From Microdochium bolleyi (Eukaryota > Ascomycota > Sordariomycetes > Xylariales > Microdochiaceae), in NCBI GenBank assembly GCA_001566295.1, contig KQ964260.1, positions 1-64,000 of the forward strand: a stretch of 64,000 bases of DNA. The letters run 5' to 3'. The notes under the pieces are model-generated. The model worked only from the letters and a program-made list of their open reading frames with translations. It had not been told where the DNA came from and made no database searches. Positions 33,904 through 44,183 of the stretch are shown piece after piece (position 1 is the first letter of the stretch; each line of letters starts with the position of its first letter). The position numbers and the translations under genes are program-made.

Positions 33904-34595
33904 TTAGAATGTGCCCTTCTTCTCGACATACATTCCTTGGCCCGACGTATCCTCATGGCTCCTGATCTTTATCTTCTTCTCTCCCTTGCGCTTAGCGGCA
34001 GAACCGTCCTTGCGAACATTGTGTATATTCTCAGCCGCCAGCACCAACTGCTCGTCCACATAGACCCGGTCGCGATCGGCCTGCTGTTGCTCCGGCTGAG
34101 ATGACCCCTCTGCTACCACTTCTGCTGCTGCTGCTGCGCGTGCCTCGCTCTGAGCGGCCCGTGCAATATCGTGTGCCTTCTCGGCGTGGCGCAGCCGTGC
34201 TTGTCCCCACTCGCCCACTGCTTCGTCGTTGTCGTGACTGACCGACAAAACCATGTGTGCCATAGTACAGGACGAGGGGTCTGCGTCCGGGGCGGCGAGG
34301 ACGCGGCGCGCGGCTTCAGCGCACTACACAGATGTAACGTGAGGCGTCTGTCAGCTGGTGTGGAGGAGGACTTCTTTCGTCGATTCGGCAGAATCAAATT
34401 TATAGCTGCTTCGAGAACCCCCTACAGGCATTTATGCGATGTCTTGCAAGGTCGGAGCATACATACCCGGATCTCGTAGTCCTCGCCCTGGGTTTCTTTG
34501 TCTTGCTGGATGAGTTCTACTAGGGCATCCGATGGCCTCCTTAACGGACGGACCCCAGCAGCTGCAGCAGCGGTTGCTTCGTTCGGTGGTGCCAT
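33904..34595 (-). CDS. Small-protein family member, copy 3
   Basis: Function unknown. Exons 34595-34467 (43 codons) and 34323-33904 (140 codons), 182 residues. Exon 1 begins with an Ala-rich start, has SDALVELIQQDKE and ends in GEDYEIR. The phase-0 intron of 143 bases sits at the same place as in the copies at 29514 and 30819. The core reads CAEAARRVLAAPDADP, then TMAHMVLSVSHDND, RLRHAEKAHDIARAAQSEARAAAAAE, a Gln-rich linker, then a C-terminal helix DRVYVDEQLVLAAENIHNVRK and a lysine-rich tail. No signal peptide or membrane segment. The start at 34595 was chosen because the reading frame further upstream has no family resemblance. Confidence 0.7.
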
Positions 34596-35284
34596 TCGTA
34601 TTAGATTCCCCCACGATCGTTTCTGTAAGGGTTCCAAGAAAAACGAGAGTCTGCAAGCCAGCCAAGAGTTGCGTATACAGAAAGGGGTCAAAGTGTGGCA
34701 CTGATCTTGTGCAGCTGCCACTTTGCGCGAGTGCAGAAGGCCTTGAAGCGGTCGCCAAGAGTCCATACTAATGCTTTCTACTCAGTCTTGCTCGCAGACG
34801 ATGCATCCATGCACCCATTCAAACGTCGCTGACATAGTGTTAGTCACTGTGTTTGTGTGACTGCTACTTGGCGCAGAGTGCCCGTGGTTTGGAGAGCTAG
34901 CATGCCTGTTTGGATTTTCTCCGTGCGCCCGATTGTGAATATCTGTTTGTCGCTACAATATGGTACATGTTGACAATTGCAAAGCCAGTGGTCCGAAAAG
35001 CGAGGTTGACAGTGTTCGCATCCTCCTCGCACTCGCTGGTTGGGATGTGGTTCAGCTGGAGATCAGTCCAAGCGTGGGCAGCATTCCTCTCCACAGCATG
35101 GCGAGACCACGTGAATAGATGTGACAAACGCTGCTGTAATCCCATTCCCTGCTTCGAGGTTCCTCCACAGAGTCATGCCAGCCTGATGTTACATCTTTGT
35201 CTTTGGCTTGCCCTCCCATGAAACCTTTCGGCTTGCGTGCCCCGAGCGGTTCTACTCCCCCCCCCCCAGAGCATATCCCGCTCC
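34596..35284. other. Intergenic, no gene seen
   Basis: Short frames only. A C-run of about 10 bases lies near 35262. Confidence 0.45.
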
Positions 35285-35692
35285 TCAGTTGTTCCCTTTG
35301 TTGTCGTCTTCACGACAGCCACGAACAAACTCACGCATGCGGCGGAGCCTTTCGAAGCCAGTTTGGAGGTGTTCGTCCGCAATCTGGACCGAGGGGTGGC
35401 CGCGGGGTTGTGGATGTCTCGTACGAATGTATAAGAGGATACGGATGCTCTTCTCGAGGTGCTCCATACGGGGGACGATGGCGGGCCCGAGGTAGCTCAT
35501 GATGTGGTGGGCCATGGCGCGCATGTCTCCGATGACAGCCGGGTCGTCTAGCAGTCGTTGGGCGATCTCGCGTGCCCTGGCGTTGTTGCCCGTGTGCAAC
35601 GATTGCTCTGCTTCGTTGACTAGGCTGCGGTGGGTGTTGCGCATGGGGAGAGCCGCCAGCATCTCTGCGTCTGTGGGGCGTTCGGGCGACAT
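35285..35692 (-). CDS. Small-protein family member, copy 4 (intronless)
   Basis: A single frame of 135 residues from ATG 35692. The pattern of its three relatives is kept: ARAREIAQRLLDDPAVIGDMRAMAHHIMSYL matches the core with its DP turn and AH pair, and a helix follows with VQIADEHLQTGFERLRRMREF. It lacks the intron found in the other three, and the acidic tail is replaced by a short CREDDNKG end. No recognised domain; helical and hydrophilic. Overall similarity to the other copies is weak outside the core, so the family link is an inference from pattern and position. Confidence 0.68.
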   Translation of the reverse strand: MSPERPTDAEMLAALPMRNTHRSLVNEAEQSLHTGNNARAREIAQRLLDDPAVIGDMRAMAHHIMSYLGPAIVPRMEHLEKSIRILLYIRTRHPQPRGHPSVQIADEHLQTGFERLRRMREFVRGCREDDNKGNN

Positions 35693-36260
35693 GTTGCGTG
35701 TGGGGGCAGAGCTACAGTGGTAGCTGGATCAAGTGAGGATGTGATGTCAGAGAGGATGGCAGTACAATGCTTGAGAGCGAGCCCGGTGTTGTGGTGTGGC
35801 AGAAATGTGGCAGGCATCGAAGGGCTTTGAGGATTGGAACTGAGGCAGAACCCAGCCAGGTGAGGTGTCCATGTCGGAGATGCAACGGCAATCGCGGACG
35901 AGCAGTCGAAGAAAGAGCGTTCTCCCTGGGGAAGTCACCGCCACGCACACGGCAACATGTCCACCGGCGACCTCGACAACCAACATCTCATCAAGGGGCA
36001 GGCGCAGTCTGCACATTGGGAGGAATAGACATGGATATGAGCCGTTACTGCACAGCAGCTTCTGCGAAGTGCTTGGAGACGGTGAGTTCTAAGGTTCACT
36101 TCACGAGACTGAAGCGACGAGGATCGTTCTGAAGGTCCTGTTCACTGCCCTCTTCGGTCTCACTCCTGCTGAACGAAACATTCCTTGTATGCCTCCTCTG
36201 GGCCGGGGGCATCCAACCTGTTCAACCCTCAGATTGATCCCCCGCCAGCCTCACACCTCC
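35693..36260. other. Intergenic, no gene seen
   Basis: Short frames only. Confidence 0.45.
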
Positions 36261-36542
36261 TCAGTGAAATCCGCCAGGCTCCTGGTATGTAATCCACCTG
36301 TTTCCCACTTTCACCGCAAGGCCCGCCTCTAGGGCGGTGTTCTTGTCCTGGATCGCCTGCAAGGCGCTGGCAAGCTCCTTCAACGCGCTGTTAGCGGCCG
36401 GGCAAGCGCCTGCAAGCTTCACCGCGTCTGTGCGCGTAACTCCATTGTAGGTGGCCTCGCCGATTACCTGGTAGTGAACCCTGCAGAAAACGCAGAGGCG
36501 GGTCTCCTCGCCCGGCCTCAACCTCTGGTTGTTCTCACACAT
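36261..36542 (-). CDS. CxxC-knuckle family member, copy 1 (short)
   Basis: A 93-residue frame from ATG 36542. Function unknown. It shares LRPGEETRLCVFCRV and a downstream IGEATY with the copies at 42942 and 44184, and near the end AVKVGNRWITYQ corresponds to their second conserved block. The N-terminal Cys pair seen in the other two copies is missing, and the frame ends soon after the second block, so this may be truncated or lack an upstream exon. A stop codon lies three codons before the Met in the same frame. Two Cys close together suggest half of a zinc site. Confidence 0.55.
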   Translation of the reverse strand: MCENNQRLRPGEETRLCVFCRVHYQVIGEATYNGVTRTDAVKLAGACPAANSALKELASALQAIQDKNTALEAGLAVKVGNRWITYQEPGGFH

Positions 36543-36900
36543 GCATCAGAGAAAGTGCTGCTGGCGGTGCCAAATCTGGTTGATACATGCCGCCAATCTC
36601 CGTGCCCCAAACAGAGCGGGCGTGCTTCCCCGCATGCTGTATAAGATCGTCGTATGGATTGTAGTAAGGGAAACCACGTAATTCCGGCTGGTTGAACATG
36701 GCCCTGGCGATCACCCCCGGAACTGTTTTGCTGTAAGTGGAACCGCCCCAATCACGAGGTAGGGCTAATGTAAGGCTTTCTCCCGGCCAGTGGAATCCCG
36801 CCAATCGACTAGATGATCCGCAGCCCAGGCTAAATCCAAGCAACTGCCGAGTAACGTCACTGCTCCATTCTCGACCAGGCGGGGTAGGTGGAAGAAACGA
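36535..36900 (-). other. Open frame without a start codon, possible exon or remnant
   Basis: A minus-strand frame overlapping the start of the CxxC copy 1 by a few bases. Protein-like segments occur (RAMFNQPELRGFPYYNPYD, HARSVWGTEIGGMYQPDL) but there is no ATG in the first 70 codons and no family is recognised. It could be an upstream exon or the leftover of another gene. Confidence 0.3.
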
Positions 36901-36908
36901 TCCTCAAC

Positions 36909-36917
36909 TATATATAT
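36909..36917 (+). promoter_or_regulatory. TATA-like element upstream of GH43 gene
   Basis: TATATATAT about 92 bases before the GH43 start codon; a plausible core promoter element by position and sequence only. Confidence 0.35.
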
Positions 36918-37008
36918 CAATGTGTACCAAGCCTCCTGCCGACATGAGACTCCCTTGGGCTCTTCTCAAGTGCAGCGCCAAGAGACTGGCACGAGGCAAT
37001 TGTCAACT

Positions 37009-38784
37009 ATGAAGGTGCTGACCCTGTTCTGGTCCATCTCGGGCCTGATTGCTCAGTGCCTCGCATCACCCTCCGCACCCTCGACGTTTTTCAACCCCGT
37101 CCTGTCTGGTTGGCACTCTGATCCGTCATGCATGCGCGTCGAGGACACGTTCTTCTGCGTGACTTCGACTTTTGAGTCATTCCCGGGACTTCCCATATAC
37201 GCCTCTAAAGACCTCATCGACTGGAAGCTAGTGAGCCATGTCTGGAGCCGCGAGAGCCAACTCCCGGGCGTCAGCTGGAACACGACACAGCAGCAGCAGG
37301 GCATGTACGCAGCCACCATCCGCCACCATGCCGGCGAGTTCTGGGTCGTCTGCGAGTACCTGGGCCTGCCCGGCGGCATCATCGGCGTCTTGTTTCGGAC
37401 CAAGAACCCTTATGATGAGGCGAGCTGGAGTGATCCCCTGCGCTTCAAGCCAACGAAGATCGACCCGGACCTCTTCTGGGACGAGGACGGCAAACTGTAC
37501 GTGGCGACGCAAGGCATTGTCCTCCAGGAACTCAACTTACAGACAGGGGAGCTGAGCGAGCCACCCATCTCGCTTTGGAACGGGACCGGGGGAGTGTGGC
37601 CCGAGGGACCTCATATCTACAAGAAGGACGGCTGGTACTACCTCCTCATCGCAGAAGGCGGTACTGCCACAAACCACGCCGTTACCATGGCCCGGTCCCG
37701 CAAGTTGACGGGGCCCTACGAACCACACCCAGAGAATCCCATTCTCACCAACCGCAACACCAACGAGTACCTGCAGACGGTAGGACACGCCGATCTGTTC
37801 CAGGACACGAAGGGCAACTGGTGGGGCATGGCGCTCGCCACCCGCTCAGGGCCGGCCTACAAGACGTACCCGATGGGCCGCGAGACGGTCCTGTTCCCCG
37901 CGACGTGGGAGAAAGACCAGTGGCCGCGGCTGCAGCCCGTCCGCGGCAAGATGACCAGCGCCTGGCCATTACCCCCGAGGAGCCGAGCACTTCCGGGCGA
38001 TGGGCCCTTCAACTCCGATCCGGACGTGTATGACTTTCCACCGGGCAAGCCTATCCCGCGGAACCTGGTCCACTGGCGAGTCCCCCGCGCTGGCGCCTTT
38101 ACCATCGGTCCCAAGCCGCACGGAGGGCTGGTAATTGTTCCCAGCCGCGCCAATCTCACCGGCATCCCCTTCTCAACAGACCAGATCGAGCTGAGTGGCC
38201 AGCGCGGCATCGCTTTCGTCGGGAGACGCCAGACGCACACGCTCTTCAGCTTCAGCGTCGACATTGACTTCAAGCCCGGTGCGGCTGGCCACGAGGCAGG
38301 CGTGACCGTCTTCTTGACACAGGTAAACCACATCGACCTCGGCGTCGTGGCGTCCGCGGCCCCAGCAGGATCGCGTCGTCGCAGTAGTACTAGCAAGCCT
38401 TCCCTAGCACTGCGCTTCCGCGCCTTTGGCACAGGTAGCGCGCCGCAGCCCAACGTGGTTCCCTTGCCCGCTGCCTGGCTCCGAAGCGACGGCAGCACGT
38501 CGCTACGTCTGCAGATCGACACGCTCAACACCACGCATTACTCACTCTCTGCCATGCCTGTCGCCGCCGCAAGACCTATGCCTAAGCTGGTAGTCGGCAC
38601 CGCACCAGCTAGTCTTGTCAGCGGTGGGAATGGATCATTCGTGGGGAGTCTGCTGGGCGCTTATGCCACGTGTAACGGGGCGGGTACCGGCCTGGACTGC
38701 CCTGCTGGCGGCGATGTGCTGGTTAAGAGGTGGAGGTACACAGGGCTTTCACAATACTTTTCTGCCACGGAAAGTGTGTCCTAA
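37009..38784 (+). CDS. Secreted glycoside hydrolase family 43 (beta-xylosidase / arabinofuranosidase type)
   Basis: An intronless 591-residue protein. A signal peptide covers about residues 1-19 (ending CLAS). The five-bladed propeller domain follows. The catalytic base is Asp38 in WHSDPS, the pKa-modulating Asp152 lies in KIDPDLFWDEDG, and the general acid Glu199 is in WPEGPHIY. From about residue 355 a beta-sandwich domain of the GH43 C-terminal type is present (GIAFVGRRQTHTLFSFSVDIDF, EAGVTVFL). It would remove xylose or arabinose from plant hemicellulose outside the cell. The Met at 37009 was chosen because it is followed at once by a signal peptide; the frame extends 29 codons further upstream. 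No regulator or partner gene sits next to it. Confidence 0.92.
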   Translation: MKVLTLFWSISGLIAQCLASPSAPSTFFNPVLSGWHSDPSCMRVEDTFFCVTSTFESFPGLPIYASKDLIDWKLVSHVWSRESQLPGVSWNTTQQQQGMYAATIRHHAGEFWVVCEYLGLPGGIIGVLFRTKNPYDEASWSDPLRFKPTKIDPDLFWDEDGKLYVATQGIVLQELNLQTGELSEPPISLWNGTGGVWPEGPHIYKKDGWYYLLIAEGGTATNHAVTMARSRKLTGPYEPHPENPILTNRNTNEYLQTVGHADLFQDTKGNWWGMALATRSGPAYKTYPMGRETVLFPATWEKDQWPRLQPVRGKMTSAWPLPPRSRALPGDGPFNSDPDVYDFPPGKPIPRNLVHWRVPRAGAFTIGPKPHGGLVIVPSRANLTGIPFSTDQIELSGQRGIAFVGRRQTHTLFSFSVDIDFKPGAAGHEAGVTVFLTQVNHIDLGVVASAAPAGSRRRSSTSKPSLALRFRAFGTGSAPQPNVVPLPAAWLRSDGSTSLRLQIDTLNTTHYSLSAMPVAAARPMPKLVVGTAPASLVSGGNGSFVGSLLGAYATCNGAGTGLDCPAGGDVLVKRWRYTGLSQYFSATESVS

Positions 38785-39833
38785 TAACTGCCTGAAACGA
38801 TTACATGGGGGCGCTTTTATTTAGTGCGATAATATAGATCCGTCCTGCGAGGTACGAGCTACTGTTCCTAAGACAAAGTGAGATTTTCTCCGACCGGGGG
38901 AAGGCATCTAAACGTTGATACCGCCTACAGGCCATGCCCGCTGTCTGCAACTTCGTTTTAGAGAATTAGTGCTTCTTCGATCCGCGCGAGGTCGGTGTCT
39001 AGTTTCTACTCTGCTTCGCTGGTATTGAATGTTCTGTGTTGGTTCCCCATTTTGAGAATACTCTAGGATTGTCTTCAGCCATGGGATTGTGATCATATTG
39101 AATTACTGAATGTGAATATGGACTCATTCGTGGATTCATTAATAATCTCTGCATGTGGTATGGAGCAGGCCCTGGAATCTTCGCCATGAGACAAGGGCAT
39201 GTTGACCTCGAAAAGACCTACCAATGAGTAAGCCATACCTTCGCCACGTGTTGTCTTGCGATGACTCGCCCAGCTCATTCGTTCGGCCACAGAGGCTTTC
39301 CCAGTATCGCGATCCCAATTGGGACAACCGGCCAGCTTTAGGACGACTGGATTGGGCTGATGCATCTGCTGGTGCTTCTGCTGGTGGTTTCGAACGACCT
39401 GGCATATATTCCAGCCTCGCGCACATACACACTTGGCGCTTACCGCAAGGGGACCCGGATCAAGTTTCTGCGTTTTTCGCAGCACGGGCCGGTTCGATCA
39501 ACATCGTCCCAGGAGCCGAGAAACTTCATTAAGCCGACCGGTCCACTACTGTAGTCTCTTTCGAATCGGAAGTACGAGTCTTGAACCTGATTGGTATTGT
39601 GTACAGTAATGGTGCGAGGAATTTTGCAAAATCAGGTGGTTGTGACGAGATTTGACAATGTGGAGATGCTGGATAGGGTGTGACCGACTATGTGGTTATT
39701 TTATGATACCTGCAGCAGGCAGGGTTCGATATTTCCAAGCACAATATGCGTCAAGTGGGCACATGTGCATATATTGGACAATGAAGAATCATACAAAGGG
39801 CTTTCGAGTATGGCCGTCCGTTTGAAAACACAT
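38785..39833. other. Intergenic between convergent genes
   Basis: Frames of 60-130 codons on both strands without recognisable content. Confidence 0.45.
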
Positions 39834-40767
39834 CTATGCTAGCTCTGTTGGCGCCGCCGGTTTACACGACTGACTGTCCGCTTCGTAGACCGGGACGGGC
39901 GTCAGCTGGCCAGAGACGCTGCTCAGATACGAGCCACCCGTGCCCTGCGAGTGCAATAAGGCCGGGGATCCATGTTGGCCCATGTTTTGCCCCGGGGGGG
40001 TTTGGTAGTATGTCTGCTGTCGCTGGTGTGGCGACATGATTTGTGGATAATCAGCATCTCCCTCGGAGCCGGGGTTGTGTTCGAATCCAACCGTGGAGTA
40101 CCCAGAGGGCTGAGCATACATCTGATAAGACTGCTCAGGCTGCACCAGGACCTTCCCTCCGTCGAGTCGGCTGCCCGAGCCCACGCACTTACTGTGCAGA
40201 CCGGCGGAGCGGTGGCGGCTGATGAGGACGGAGTTCATGACTAGACTGACAAAAAACAGAATCCAGTTCATGGCGCCAATAGCGCCGGCAGCGGCCATTA
40301 CGGAGCCTAAGATAGCAAGGAGATCGGCGGACTCCGAAATCAAGCTATTTCCGTATGCTTGCCAACTAGCGATGAGGACCGCACCGGAGCTGCCCATCAA
40401 GGCAAAGGCAATGAGCCAGGCGAGGAATAGAAGAATCTCGAAAGATAAGACAGCCCAGTAGTTATAAACCTTCGGGTGTATGTTGCAGGCGATGATGTTA
40501 TAGGTGGATGTTATGATCGTGAAAATGCTCTACTCGTATGATTGGAAATCAGTATGTATTTTTGAAGAGGCGTAGGTCGGCACATACGACAAAGATCATG
40601 ATGATGGACGTTGAACTGTTCGCCAGGGACATGGCGAAAGCAGACAAGCCCATACAGATGAGGCTGAATATCAGCTGGAGGATGCGCAAGGCGACAAACC
40701 CCTTGGGATACTGGGGAATGTGCTCCCTTCCAGCATCTCGCTTCGCGGAGTGCTTGGGAACAGCCAT
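39834..40767 (-). CDS. Four-helix MARVEL-like membrane protein
   Basis: Two exons, 40767-40588 and 40529-39834 (876 bases, 291 residues). Four transmembrane helices with the spacing of fungal MARVEL-domain proteins: FVALRILQLIFSLICMGL (about residue 25), SIIMIFV/SIFTIITSTY across the splice, WAVLSFEILLFLAWLIAFALMG, and MNWILFFVSLVMNSVLI. The 130-residue C-terminal tail is hydrophilic, Gln/Ser/Pro-rich and probably cytoplasmic (SYQMYAQPSGYSTVGFE). MARVEL proteins act at membrane apposition and vesicle sites; no specific role is inferred here. The intron of 58 bases falls inside the second helix. The Met at 40767 is the first ATG in frame. Confidence 0.83.
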
Positions 40768-42941
40768 GATCTTTAGGGACAAAGAACAGATTCGTGTGTG
40801 CGGAGTTTGTTATGCGTAGACTTGGATCGTGATCGCGGGTGCAACGGTATCGTAGCGATGGACTCGAAAATGAATATCGGTAAGGCTGCGAAATAGAAGC
40901 GCGAGGAGTCAATGACAGAGACAGGGCAATACAATGGAAGAGAAAGGATGATAATTGCGCTACCCAGCTCGGTAGAAGTAGAACAGAAGTCAATCTGAGT
41001 TGGGCAAGAGTAACCTGAGCGGAGGTGGAAGTTGAAAGAATGAATGAGAGAAACTAGGAAGCTGAGGTATAAGGAAATGCGCTTAGTTCGTCTCTTGTCC
41101 GCCTCTCCGGCGTTCGTGAGCATGGGGGCAAGGTGTAATAGACGTGCCCACATCGCAGATTGCAACGGCGGGAACGACAAGGATTGTCAGCAGAAGAAAT
41201 TGCACTGGCGTATTCCGTAACACCCCTGCCTTTAGGAAGAAGGCTCGCTTCTTGGCGCTGAGCAGTCCTTCGTGCCGCCCATGGCATTAGTTTTGTGTTG
41301 ACTTCATCTCACGCTTCCTGGCCATTTCTCGCAAGAGGTCTGATACACAATTTTCAATCGGTCTGATTCTGACCTGCACGCGCTTCTGCCTTCGAGATCC
41401 CTCGAACATTCGCCCGCATCGCCGTGACGAATAGGGCTTTGAGCGACATTTGCTCGAACAAATTGCAGCGATGCTACGAGGGCGCAATACAAGGGGGGAC
41501 AGCAAGCTAGCAGCATGCTGTCTGAGAACCATACAGACCACGCCAACCGGATGGTATGACCACAAGACAGGGCTGCATGGGCTTGACGACGGACTGGGGT
41601 GGACCGACATCGGATCATGGAACGCAACGATCTGAACCGTGCAAATTCTGCAGCGCAGGGCTGATGGTCCTAGATCAGCCTAAAGATAGAATTGTGGGGG
41701 GGAAAGCAAGGAGCTGCCAGGGACGTCAGACATTCTGCGATATGCATGGCACAAAATTTCGGAGGAGATGGTGCTCTACTGCGTGAGAAGTACTCCTTCT
41801 ACGTGGCTGGGCGAGAGCTTGCCTACCGCCACCCTAGGTAGCGCCGGGCACAAGTGTGTGGGGGGCAGGGCCGTACTTAAGGCTGAGCGGCTAGCATTGC
41901 GCATATACTCGAGCAGCAAGGATCAGGGACCCAGGGCCAAGGACCAGGGACCAGAAGCAAAGGACCGGGGACTGGCCAGGAACCAGCCGGGGGCCGGGGG
42001 TCCAGAGAGTCAGCAACGCTCTGCGGTCGCGCCATGGGCGAGTGCTGTGAGAGGGTGGTAAGCTAGGGACTAACTCATCCAAAAATAGAGCAAGCGCACT
42101 CGACGGCGAGCCGAGGTAACGGACAAAGTCGTCCACGTTGGCACGGACAGGGCGAGAGTCAGCTCTTCATGACTGGGGCTCTCGCACATGCGATTTCACC
42201 GTGGATCGTGAATCGGCTAAATACAGTTTTCGTGGACGACTGTAGTCAAACTCAGAATCGGTGTCGACTTTCGCCGAATTCAACTCTCTGTAATATTGGG
42301 CCACACGGCCACGTTCTACTGGCGCGAGTGAGGAATGACTTGATCGAGGGAGGAATAATCCCGAAACCAAGCCAAACCACCAGAAGTCTCCCGGTTGTGG
42401 TGGTGACGTTCAACGGCTGGATGAGCTGCTAAAGGCACCAAGGCAGGTCAGGATTATTATATAAGAGAGGGGAGCCAACCTATCTCAAAAGGCAGAAGGC
42501 CCTTGAGAGAAGGCCTTTGAGAGGAAAAAGGTAGTGATCGTTTATAGGTAAACATTTCTAAAATACTTGAGGGGTGAGAAGCGCCACAGCAGTGTCGACC
42601 CAGGCCAGAAAGATTGTAGAGGGCAAATGAAAGAGAAGTTTTCCACGAGGCGTACCATACGCCATCGTAGGCCCTTATTACTATCGTCTCAGCAGGTCTC
42701 AGAAGCGTAGGAGAAACAGCCCTACAGATAACAAAGTCCTATTACATCACACATGAGACTTGCGCATTGGGGCCTGGGGTTCGGTGCAATGGGTCTGAGG
42801 CAACTGTTGGAAGCCTTTGTCACTCTCCCACAGTCACACCTTGTAAAAACGTTGCATTACTATTCAGAACAAAAGACTGCCACTATAGCTAGTTGGTAAA
42901 CACTCGAGGGCGCCGACCTCTGTCCCCGAGTAACCATCATC
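40768..42941. other. Long intergenic stretch, no convincing gene
   Basis: Many short frames. A purine-rich patch with degenerate GGACCAGGGACC-type repeats lies at about 41922-41985. The region 42430-42900 is moderately AT-rich without frames. Confidence 0.45.
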
Positions 42942-43553
42942 CTACAGCTCGGTTGGATCCATCTGCTTCTCCATCACGTAGCACTCCTCGAACACGCGAT
43001 CGATGTCATCTCCCACCGGGTCCAGGGGCAGTTTCTTCGTCCACCCTCCCAGCTCCTCCCTGAACCAGGCAAACCTCTCCGTGAGAATCATAGCGAGCCC
43101 GTGGGCGCCGTTGTCCGTGAGCGGGTGGAGGGCGCGCTGGTATGCATTCGCTCACCTCTCTCCGACTCTCCCCGCGATCCGCCGCTGCGGTGGCTCGGCC
43201 TTCCTGAGCTTCTTGTAGAGCTTGTCGAGTTCCTGACCGAGCTGTGCATACTCGACATTCGCCCGGGAAGTGCCTGGGATGTCCCGGTTGTGGTTCTTGT
43301 CCACGAGCCGCTTGACCTGGCCCGTGATCTCGAAGAGGACCCGGCAGAAGATGCAGATGCGTTCTTCCTGACCGGGTTGTAGCGTCGAACCGCCGGTGCT
43401 CCTGCCAGGGTCATACTTGACAGGCCCACATGGCAGCGCCTCGTCCTGATGCATGGCTTCTCTGCATCTGCAGCACTTCTGCCCGGCTTCGGCGTTGCCA
43501 CGGATGGCATCGCCGTGGCTGTTGTTGCCGAGAGTGTTCACGGCTCTTGGCAT
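42942..43553 (-). pseudogene. CxxC-knuckle family member, copy 2, with one in-frame TGA
   Basis: From ATG 43553 the frame reads an N-terminal Cys cluster (KCCRCREAMHQDEALPCG), a linker, then LQPGQEERICIFCRVLFEITGQ and a charged helix to RVGER. A TGA stop at 43152-43154 follows. The same frame then stays open with protein-like sequence (ANAYQRALHPLTDNG, LAMILTERFAWFREEL, IDRVFEECYVMEKQM) to a TAG at 42942-42944. The post-TGA part contains the block that copies 1 and 3 also have. An intron starting at the GTGAGC that overlaps the TGA and ending at TTCAG (about 97 bases) would keep the frame but would delete that block. A point mutation CGA to TGA explains everything with one change. Without it the protein would be about 203 residues. 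Four or more Cys suggest a zinc-binding fold. Confidence 0.55.
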
Positions 43554-44183
43554 GATTGTAGCTTCTTCGGGTGCTGATCGGTGGCCAAGGCAGTTGGCTC
43601 GATGTTAATTGTGGTGGGGCTTCGAAACAAGGACTGCGAAGAGGGGTGTTTTCTTACCGACTCTCTCTACAGATATGCTTGACGAAAATAACCAGACAAA
43701 GAACTGCAGGTGTTATTGATCTTGTCATACGCACGGCACCACGATGCGGGTCATTGCTTTGTAAATCTACAAAAAGGACGCCGTCATGTGGGACAATGAA
43801 AGGCTTGTTTGGGAACACAGAGGAAACGTGCCACAGGTATTGTTGACCGCCGGACGCATGAGCAACCAACACTGGACCAAGTCCAAGGTACGCCGCAGGC
43901 TAAAAGAATGATTTGTCAAGCGAGATCGATCAAGACTTGATCTTAGTTGACCTCCGGAATCCTGCGACTCCTATCCATGGCCCTGCAATACGTCTGTAAC
44001 ACCAGCCGCGCACGCTGCTCTTACATGCTGACGAATCTTCACGCAGACAGCCGCCGAATTGCATGATGTTCCGAATTCTTTTCAGCTTCGGCAGAGAAAC
44101 CCAGAGCACAATAGGGTAAATTTGGTACATAAATCTTAAAAGCAGTCCCTGTGTAACACATCTAGACACACCCCTCTACGTCA
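43554..44183. other. Intergenic, no gene seen
   Basis: Short frames only. Confidence 0.45.

Noticed and set aside
41922..41985. Degenerate GGACCAGGGA-type repeats as a CRISPR or satellite
   Set aside because: Units are short, irregular and without spacers; simple purine-rich low complexity.
43058..43154. A 97-base intron explaining the TGA in CxxC copy 2
   Set aside because: It fits GT-AG and frame, but would delete a block that both paralogs conserve; kept as an alternative only.
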